NCBI RefSeq assembly: GCF_019904155.1
Contig: NZ_JAHCMB010000006.1
Location: 1 to 61,011 of the forward strand
Origin: Paenibacillus sinensis
GTDB lineage: Bacteria > Bacillota > Bacilli > Paenibacillales > Paenibacillaceae
Length of the DNA stretch: 61,011 nt
Reading direction: 5' to 3'
Part shown: one piece after another, positions 55,639 through 61,011 of the stretch
How positions within the stretch are numbered: position 1 is the stretch's first letter
Layout: each line of letters starts with the position of its first letter
Program-made: the position numbers and the translations under genes
The notes under the pieces: generated by a model
Database searches by the model: none
Seen by the model: the letters and a program-made list of their open reading frames with translations, nothing else
What the model was told of the DNA's origin: nothing

Positions 55639-57743
55639 GAAAGGAAAGCTGGTTAACCGCATACGTTCCCGCGTACTTCTGGCGCTTTCTGCTGATCGTG
55701 CTGCTTGGAACACTGACGATCTTCACGGCTTCGTCCCTGATGTATACGTCCGGCTTCCTGATATCCAAAGCATCCATTCCGCCGGAGAACATTCTGATGG
55801 TCTATGTCCCGATCGTCGGCGTCCGCGCGTTCGGTACGAGCCGGGCGGTCGTCCACTATGTGGAGCGTCTGGTCAGCCATGATACGATTCTGCGCATTCT
55901 CTCCAAAATGCGTCAGCGCCTCTACGACATCCTGGAGCCGCAAGCGCTGCTGCTGTCTTCGCGCTTCCGCACGGGCGACATTCTCGGCATGCTGGCGGAC
56001 GATATTGAATATCTTCAAAATATATATCTGCGCACCGTATTTCCCGCAGTCATCTCGCTGATCGTCTACGCGGGAGCGGTGATTGCCATCGGAACCTTTG
56101 ATGTGCGGTTCGCGCTTGTAACCGCGCTGTATATTTTTGTACTGGTCGCGGTGCTGCCAGCCCTGTCGCTACTGCTGACCCAGCGCCGCCAGCGCGAGGT
56201 GAAGCAGGAGCGGAACCGACTGTATCAGAAGCTGACGGACGCCGTGCTCGGGATGAGCGACTGGATGATCAGCGGACGGCAGAGCCAGTTCGTCGAGACG
56301 TATGAGCAGGACGAGCGGGTGGTGGCCCGCACCGACGCCGCGCTGCGCCGCTGGGCGCGCACCCGGACCTTCATCGGCCAGGCGGTGATCGGCCTCGGCG
56401 TCCTCTCCATGATCTGGTGGGCGGGCGGCGAGTTCGCGGACGGGGCCATCCCAGGAACGCTGATCGCCGCGTTCGTGCTGGTCGTCTTCCCGGTGGCCGA
56501 CGCATTCCTTCCGGTATCGGAGGCGATCGAGAAGATTCCGCAATACCGGAACTCCCTGGAACGGCTGCAGGGGGTAGAGGAGCCGCAGGCTGAAGCGTCA
56601 GGCGCGGCTGGTCTAGCTGCTCCGGCTGGCCGGGCAGCCGCTTCTGTTGCCACTCCGGTTGCCGGGGCGAATATCGGTGGGAAGACGGCTGCCGGATTAT
56701 CGGCAGGTTGGTCTCCCGCGTTAGCGGATGGACCGACTGCCAGCGCCGGGGCGGAGCGGCCAGGGGGAGACACCGGTTTCGCGGCTGTGGAGGCCGCATC
56801 GGTTGCTGAAACGGCTGCTCCTCCGCTTGCCGGGATGAACGGCGGAGGGAAGACGGGTGTCGGACCCGCTGCAAGCGCCGAGGCCGGGAAGACAGGAACG
56901 GCATCGGGCGCTTCTACTGCCGCTTCCTCCGCAAGAACTACCGCTGAAGCTGCCGAAGCCGCTTCCGGCGGCTTGAACAACTGCTCGGCTCATATCTCCA
57001 TCCGTCAGGCGGGTTACCGCTACGGTCAGGATGGAGAGTGGTCGGTGCAGGCCCTTGACCTCGACATTCCGCAGGGCAAGCGGATTGCCATCATCGGCCG
57101 CAGCGGCGCCGGCAAATCGACGCTGCTGAAGCTGATCCAGGGCGCCCTCTCACCGGGCGCCGGGCATGCGGAGATTAACGGGAAGCCTGCCGTCTCCTAC
57201 GGAGACGACATTCCCAAGCTCATCTCCGTCCTGAACCAAAGTCCCCACCTGTTCGATACAACGGTGGGGAACAACATCCGCCTCGGCCGCCCCGATGCGT
57301 CCGAGGCCGACATCGCCGCTGCGGGCGCGCTGGCGAAGCTGGACGGCCTGATCGCGTCGCTTCCGGCCGGGTATGATACGCCGGTTCGCGAGGCGGGCCA
57401 GCGCTTCTCCGGCGGCGAACGGCAGCGGATCGCATTGGCGCGTATCCTGCTGCAGAACACCCCGGTCGTCCTGCTCGACGAGCCGACTGTCGGCCTCGAC
57501 CCGCGCACCGAGCGGGAGCTGCTGTCAACGATGTTCGCCGCCATGCAGGGCAAGACGCTGGTGTGGGTCACCCACCACCTCGTCGGTGCGGAGAGCATGG
57601 ACGAAGTCATTTTTATGGAAAATGGCCGAATTATCATGCGCGGCACCCACGCCGATCTAATGGCGGCCGAGCCGCGCTACCGCAGGCTGTATGAACTGGA
57701 CCGTCCAGGATTCGCAGACGAGACCTTGACGATTAACCGGTAA
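55635..57743 (+). CDS. cydC: Thiol-reductant ABC exporter subunit CydC
   Basis: 702 residues (usual ~560-590). Six-helix membrane domain (1-~310) and ATPase domain with Walker A GRSGAGKSTL (about 490), signature FSGGERQRIAL (about 592) and Walker B VVLLDEPTVGLD (about 611). The linker between them (about 315-455) is ~140 residues of Ala, Gly, Pro, Ser and Thr, very low in complexity. Forms a heterodimer with CydD, overlapping its gene by four bases. Ends before a terminator at 57786. Confidence 0.93.
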   Translation: MRKESWLTAYVPAYFWRFLLIVLLGTLTIFTASSLMYTSGFLISKASIPPENILMVYVPIVGVRAFGTSRAVVHYVERLVSHDTILRILSKMRQRLYDILEPQALLLSSRFRTGDILGMLADDIEYLQNIYLRTVFPAVISLIVYAGAVIAIGTFDVRFALVTALYIFVLVAVLPALSLLLTQRRQREVKQERNRLYQKLTDAVLGMSDWMISGRQSQFVETYEQDERVVARTDAALRRWARTRTFIGQAVIGLGVLSMIWWAGGEFADGAIPGTLIAAFVLVVFPVADAFLPVSEAIEKIPQYRNSLERLQGVEEPQAEASGAAGLAAPAGRAAASVATPVAGANIGGKTAAGLSAGWSPALADGPTASAGAERPGGDTGFAAVEAASVAETAAPPLAGMNGGGKTGVGPAASAEAGKTGTASGASTAASSARTTAEAAEAASGGLNNCSAHISIRQAGYRYGQDGEWSVQALDLDIPQGKRIAIIGRSGAGKSTLLKLIQGALSPGAGHAEINGKPAVSYGDDIPKLISVLNQSPHLFDTTVGNNIRLGRPDASEADIAAAGALAKLDGLIASLPAGYDTPVREAGQRFSGGERQRIALARILLQNTPVVLLDEPTVGLDPRTERELLSTMFAAMQGKTLVWVTHHLVGAESMDEVIFMENGRIIMRGTHADLMAAEPRYRRLYELDRPGFADETLTINR

Positions 57744-57785
57744 GGACGTACGCTGATCTCCGGTAACTTCATAATGCAACGTATG

Positions 57786-57831
57786 ACCCGCATAAGAACG
57801 AGCGCCCGACGCTCTCTTCTGCGGGTTATTT
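57786..57831 (+). terminator. cydABDC terminator
   Basis: ACCCGCA (57786-57792) / TGCGGGT (57820-57826) with inner GAGCG/CGCTC helix, then TATTT. Confidence 0.7.
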
Positions 57832-57886
57832 GCGTTACATAAGCTGTAAGGTTACGAGCGAATGTCCAAAGAAAGGAAGGGACCCT

Positions 57887-58204
57887 ATGAACCGGTCAAA
57901 AGGGTATTCGGATGAAGAGAGGCGGATGCTCCGGCGCAATCCTTTTATTCTGAATGTGTCGGAGAAGAGCATTACATATGACCCCGCCTTCAAGCTGGCG
58001 GCCGTTCAGGCTTATGAGGAGGGGTTGACGCCGATGGAGATTTTTGTGCAGGCGGGCTTCAATGTCAATCTGATCGGCCGGCGCAAGCCGAAGGCATGCC
58101 TTAAGCGCTGGCGCGACATTTACGCGGCCCACGGCCCCAAAGCTCTGCTGGAGGAGCGGAGGGGCATGCTGCCAGCCGAGCATCCGAAGAGCCGACGATC
58201 TTGA
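57887..58204 (+). CDS. Transposase-derived helix-turn-helix protein
   Basis: 105 residues. The FKLAAVQAYEEGLTPMEIFVQAGFNVNLIGRRKPKACLKRWRDIYAAHGPKAL core is the HTH of IS3-type OrfA transposase proteins, but no OrfB, inverted repeats or DDE residues are near. It looks domesticated or a stand-alone HTH family member found in Paenibacillus near this locus. ATG 57887 has GGAAGGG upstream. Function unknown; possible DNA binding is inferred. Confidence 0.7.
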   Translation: MNRSKGYSDEERRMLRRNPFILNVSEKSITYDPAFKLAAVQAYEEGLTPMEIFVQAGFNVNLIGRRKPKACLKRWRDIYAAHGPKALLEERRGMLPAEHPKSRRS

Positions 58205-58403
58205 ACATAAGGAGCATAAGAGGATAGACACCCAGTTTGCCCTTTCTTGGGTTTCCCGGTAAACGCATGGCACCACGTCACAGGCACAGGACACCACAGG
58301 GCGTTTATCCTGGGCGGATGGATTTCTTTTTGGACGGAATTGTGGTAGAACAGAAGGAGAACGGTTTGAAGCCGAGCCAAAGAGAAAGGGATGCTTGCAG
58401 TTA

Positions 58404-58571
58404 ATGTACGTCGTATGCAAAGAACATCTGGAACTGGCCATCGACATGTTCGTGGACGAATATGAGGATGCGCCCGACATCGTGGATTTGAAGGACACCG
58501 AATTCTCCGACTGGGACCCGCCGGCCAAATGTGCGGAGTGCGAGAAGAACGCGGAATATTTGGTCGTATGA
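58404..58571 (+). CDS. CxxH/CxxC small protein YyzF
   Basis: 55 residues, read directly from the sequence. MYVVCKEHLELAIDMFVDEYE (Cys-x2-His at 5-8) and CAECEKNAEYLVV (Cys-x2-Cys at 43-46) are the motif pair of the CxxH/CxxC family (YyzF, near rlmH and htrA in Bacilli). Probably a small zinc protein; function unknown. The start ATG 58404 fits the family; a ribosome-binding AAAGGG is about 13 bases upstream. A terminator follows. Confidence 0.85.
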   Translation: MYVVCKEHLELAIDMFVDEYEDAPDIVDLKDTEFSDWDPPAKCAECEKNAEYLVV

Positions 58572-58587
58572 ATAGGATGGGCATGGG

Positions 58588-58611
58588 AAAGCACCCGCGA
58601 GGGTGCTTTTT
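58588..58611 (+). terminator. yyzF-like gene terminator
   Basis: Perfect 9-bp stem AAAGCACCC / GGGTGCTTT (58588-58609) with GCGA loop and T run. Confidence 0.92.
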
Positions 58612-58798
58612 GACTTTCTGCTCCCGTCTCCCGTCAACATTGCACGTTAAGCCCCGAAATATATAGGAATAAACCGCGGAAGCCGTGAAGGCAGCGATAA
58701 ATGCTGACTGATAAAGGGCCGATGGACCGTCTTAAAGATTTTGTCCATTGGCAGAGCGGCGGCGTCAGGTACAATAGAGGAAAAAGGGGGAGAAGTTC

Positions 58799-59170
58799 AT
58801 GAATTTAAGCCTGAATTGGATTACACTCCGGGTGCGGGATCTGGAAGCCTCATTGAATTTCTATCACGGAATTCTCAAGCTGCCGCTTCAAAACAGATTC
58901 GAGAGCAGAGGCAAGCAGATCGCCATGCTGGGGCGGGAGGAACAGCCGAAGATTGAACTGATTCAGGGAAGCGAACCGGTGCTGAAGCCGGAATGCGGCG
59001 TGTCCGTTGGTTTTGAGGTAGAGTCCCTGGATGATGCGATGGAGTATTTGAATAACCTGGGCATCCCGATTGCCCGCGGGCCGATCGCGCCCAATCCGCG
59101 CCTGCGATTTTTCTATGTGCTGGACCCGGACGGCTTTGAGGTGCAGCTGGCGGAGCATAGCAAGGAATAA
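58799..59170 (+). CDS. VOC-family glyoxalase/dioxygenase-like protein
   Basis: 123 residues. A paired beta-alpha-beta-beta-beta fold with LRVRDLEASLNFYHGILKLPL near the start and YVLDPDGFEVQLAEH at the end. The Glu-His metal ligands are partly visible (the C-terminal FEVQLAEH Glu). Function cannot be narrowed beyond metal-dependent or antibiotic-binding VOC. GGGGGAGAAG lies before ATG 58799. Confidence 0.85.
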   Translation: MNLSLNWITLRVRDLEASLNFYHGILKLPLQNRFESRGKQIAMLGREEQPKIELIQGSEPVLKPECGVSVGFEVESLDDAMEYLNNLGIPIARGPIAPNPRLRFFYVLDPDGFEVQLAEHSKE

Positions 59171-59276
59171 GCCTGCTTTTTCATAATAAATGGGTCATGG
59201 ACAGCCCACCGTAGCTCCCTTAAAATGGAAGGATGAGCAGGTCATTCTTATGTGCCGGGAGGAAAATGGAGTGGAA

Positions 59277-59696
59277 ATGGAGCAGACGATTGAGGATTTA
59301 ATCGACCAGGCCGAGGTGTCGTTTATCGGTTCCGTGGATGACGAAGGGTTTCCGAACATGAAGGCGATGCTGCCGCCGCGCCGCAGAGAAGGACAAGGGG
59401 TCTTTTATTTCACGACCAACACATCCTCCATGCGGGTCCGGCAGTATCGCGACAATCCGCGGGCCTGTGTGTATTTTTGCAATCCGCGCACGTTCAAGGG
59501 TGTTATGCTGAGAGGGACGATGGAAGTGCTGGAGGACCAGGCATCCAAAGCCCTGATCTGGCGTGAAGGCGACACGGACTATTATTCGCTCGGCGTGACC
59601 GACCCGGACTACTGCGTGCTGAGATTTACGGCGGAGAATGGGCGGTTCTACAGCCATTTTCATTCGGATGATTTTGATGTGTCTGTGGTGCGGTAA
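59277..59696 (+). CDS. Pyridoxamine 5'-phosphate oxidase-family protein
   Basis: 139 residues. A split-barrel flavin-binding fold (EQTIEDLIDQAEVSFIGSVDDEGFPNMKAM..., FYFTTNTSSMRVRQYRDNPRACVYFCNP), like general stress protein 26. The start ATG 59277 with GGAG six bases upstream is preferred; in-frame starts at 59250 and 59190 exist, so the N-terminus is uncertain. Real substrate unknown; flavin binding is inferred. Probably expressed with the VOC gene 100 bp upstream. Confidence 0.8.
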   Translation: MEQTIEDLIDQAEVSFIGSVDDEGFPNMKAMLPPRRREGQGVFYFTTNTSSMRVRQYRDNPRACVYFCNPRTFKGVMLRGTMEVLEDQASKALIWREGDTDYYSLGVTDPDYCVLRFTAENGRFYSHFHSDDFDVSVVR

Positions 59697-59933
59697 CTTC
59701 GCGCGATGGGGGAGGACAGTGGAGAGTGAAGCTTTTTTGCTGAAAAAAATTATGGCCTGGCGTCTCACCGTCCCGGCTATAACTCTTACTTCCACTTCCT
59801 CGTCCGGCTGATCTGATTCCGCCTCGACTGAAGGACCAGCTATAGCTGAACACCAGTGTGCCACAGACATGCGCTGGATACATAGCGGTTAAAGGAACTA
59901 AAATGTTGCATGGCTCTGCTGCACGAGGACGAG

Positions 59934-59962
59934 ACCACTCCGGGGTTGGAGTGGTTTTGTTG
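59934..59962 (+). terminator. Terminator in the 59697-60164 interval
   Basis: ACCACTCC (59934-59941) / GGAGTGGT (59948-59955), then TTTTGTTG. It is about 240 bp after the oxidase-like gene. The remaining 468-bp interval before rlmH holds no gene I can support. Confidence 0.6.
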
Positions 59963-60164
59963 TTTCAGGGCGCAGCTTTCGGGGGACTTCGCATTATTAG
60001 CATGATGGAACTATTCGCGTCGCCCGGCCTGTCCATTTCATGGCTTGGTACAGGCGGGAGAAGGGATTTATAGGTATCGGCATCTGTCGCTAGGGCGCCT
60101 TTGTTGTGTATTCATCAGCCCTTGTTTATCATTAGAGGAACGAAGAAGGGGGAGTTCGGCGCAT

Positions 60165-60644
60165 ATGTTCATTCAGCTCATTACGGTCGGCAAATTGAAG
60201 GAGAAGTATCTGGTGCAGGGCATCCAGGAATACACGAAACGCCTGACGCCCTACCTCAAGTTCCAAATGATTGAGGTAGCGGATGAAAAAGCGCCTGATA
60301 CCCTGAGCGAAGCCGAGGTATCGGGCGTCAAGGCGCGCGAGGGCGAACGCATCCTCGCGCATGTGAAGGAGGGCGCGCATGTGATCGCCCTCGCCATCGA
60401 CGGCAAGCTCTGGAGCTCGGAGGAGCTTGCCGCGGAGATCGACAGGCTCGGCACCTACGGGACGAGCCATGTCGTGTTCGTCATCGGAGGCAGCCACGGG
60501 CTCTCCGATGCGGTCCTGAGCCGCGCGCAGCAGCGGCTCAGCTTCGGGCGCATGACGCTGCCCCATCAGCTCATGCGCCTGGTGCTGGTGGAGCAGATTT
60601 ATCGGGCGGTGAAGATAAATCGGGGGGAAGCGTATCATAAGTAG
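60165..60644 (+). CDS. rlmH: 23S rRNA pseudouridine(1915)-N3-methyltransferase
   Basis: 159 residues, exactly the normal RlmH length. SPOUT fold: [20 protein letters not shown], the SAM knot [13 protein letters not shown] (about 105-117) and the C-terminal [26 protein letters not shown]. It methylates Psi1915 of 23S rRNA. ATG 60165 has GGGGGAG upstream; the longer in-frame start at 60045 has none. Its last 18 bases (60627-60644) match the SCC-type attachment sequence, and the DNA turns AT-rich just after the stop. Confidence 0.97.
   Translation: MFIQLITVGKLKEKYLVQGIQEYTKRLTPYLKFQMIEVADEKAPDTLSEAEVSGVKAREGERILAHVKEGAHVIALAIDGKLWSSEELAAEIDRLGTYGTSHVVFVIGGSHGLSDAVLSRAQQRLSFGRMTLPHQLMRLVLVEQIYRAVKINRGEAYHK
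60627..60644 (+). other. SCC-attachment-like sequence at the end of rlmH
   Basis: GAAGCGTATCATAAGTAG corresponds to the EAYHK-stop codons and matches the staphylococcal SCC variant GAAGCTTATCATAAGTAA at 16 of 18 positions. Confidence 0.5.
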
Positions 60645-60819
60645 GGCGAAATTTTAAATTCATTATTAGAAAATAAAAAATCACTTGATGCTGTAACCCG
60701 ACTTTTCATATTGCTCACATGAGGAAAAAATAATAAGATTATTACGGAAGGAATATTCTGGAGATGGTAAATCTTATTAGAGTCAAAGACGAGATAGATT
60801 AAAAATAAGGGGAAGCTTT

Positions 60820-61011
60820 ATGAACATTATTAGTGAGGAGATTCAAAAGTTAAGGGAAAGGGTTGAGCTACTAATCGTAACTGCAACCGAAGTAGAAACT
60901 AATGCGGTTGTTTCTGCTTTAAAACCCTTTACAGACAATACTGAGCTAAATTATTACTATCATTATGAAACGTATACAATTGGAGTAATAGGTTGTTATG
61001 GAGCGGTTCAT
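60820..61011 (+). CDS. Nucleoside-phosphorylase-like protein, 3' end cut by the window
   Basis: 64 residues are visible (MNIISEEIQKLRERVELLIVTATEVETNAVV...TIGVIGCYGAVH), without a stop. The LLIVTATEVETNAVVSAL strand-helix and the Gly-rich IGVIGCYGAVH resemble the start of the PNP/UDP phosphorylase and MTA/SAH-nucleosidase superfamily, which also occurs as an N-terminal domain of multidomain defence proteins. AAGGGGAAG precedes ATG 60820. Codons are AT-rich (leu TTA/CTA, lys AAA/AAG), unlike the GC-rich genes to the left, so it is probably imported. Family is only a guess from 64 residues. Confidence 0.5.
   Translation, partial: MNIISEEIQKLRERVELLIVTATEVETNAVVSALKPFTDNTELNYYYHYETYTIGVIGCYGAVH

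Overview
The window is the replication-origin neighbourhood of a Gram-positive, spore-forming bacterium of moderate GC content. It is most likely a Paenibacillus or close relative. The gene order recF-remB-gyrB around dnaA/dnaN, rnpA-yidC-khpB-mnmEG-rsmG-noc-parAB, rpsF-ssb-rpsR, gdpP-rplI-dnaB-purA and walRK-yycHIJ-htrA-rlmH is the conserved Firmicutes oriC order. The spore genes (yheC/D-like, yyaC), the YybS protein, the DUF4446 protein and the style of the walRK locus fit Paenibacillaceae. This is inferred from order and protein character, not from a database search.

Layout: the left edge (1-260) holds two tandem sigma-A promoters and the boxA leader of an rRNA operon that runs leftward out of the window. 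Leftward (minus strand) from the origin come dnaA, dnaN, yaaA, recF, remB, gyrB, gyrA and an HD-GYP gene. A yheC/D-type spore-coat gene on the opposite strand splits gyrB from gyrA. The origin is bipartite. A DnaA-box cluster lies between dnaA and rpmH (about 11,880-12,280). A second set of boxes lies between dnaA and dnaN, next to a GC-rich block and an AT-rich run of DnaA-trios (about 10,349-10,446). Rightward (plus strand) come rpmH, rnpA, yidC, khpB, mnmE, mnmG, rsmG, noc, parA and parB. One perfect parS lies just after rsmG and another inside parB. Most genes are therefore transcribed away from oriC.

Next (22-32 kb) come a class-V aminotransferase/cysteine desulfurase-like gene, a DUF4446 gene, yyaC, DUF3343, mscS, DUF951, tRNA-Ser(CGA), yjzC, the rpsF-ssb-rpsR ribosomal/SSB operon, a MutS2-like gene with an elaborate leader, and an LCP ligase gene. 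The 32-43 kb part has CBS, MazG-like, yybS, gdpP, rplI, dnaB (replicative helicase), purA, a Paenibacillus-type hypothetical membrane/lipoprotein and an M23 peptidase with LysM and G5-like parts. Then follow the essential cell-wall regulon walR-walK-yycH-yycI-yycJ and htrA, a cold-shock gene, a YdjO-like gene, cydABDC, a transposase-derived HTH gene, yyzF, two small enzyme genes, and rlmH. After rlmH the DNA becomes sharply AT-rich and an unrelated gene starts, cut by the window end.

Best candidates for something new: (1) the leader of the MutS2-like gene. It has a good promoter, a 7-codon ORF with a ribosome-binding site, a perfect 12-bp stem that includes the last codons and stop of that ORF, and a mutually exclusive pairing of the stem's 3' strand with the 5' arm of a strong terminator. 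This is the architecture of ribosome-targeting-antibiotic attenuators, here in front of a MutS2 paralogue that keeps the ATPase and KOW-like segment but lacks the Smr nuclease domain. (2) The 3' end of rlmH matches the SCC-type attachment site, and an AT-rich foreign gene with a nucleoside-phosphorylase-like start follows. (3) CydD and CydC carry very long Ala/Gly/Pro-rich linkers between their membrane and ATPase domains. (4) The dnaB terminator doubles as a near-consensus PurR operator for purA.
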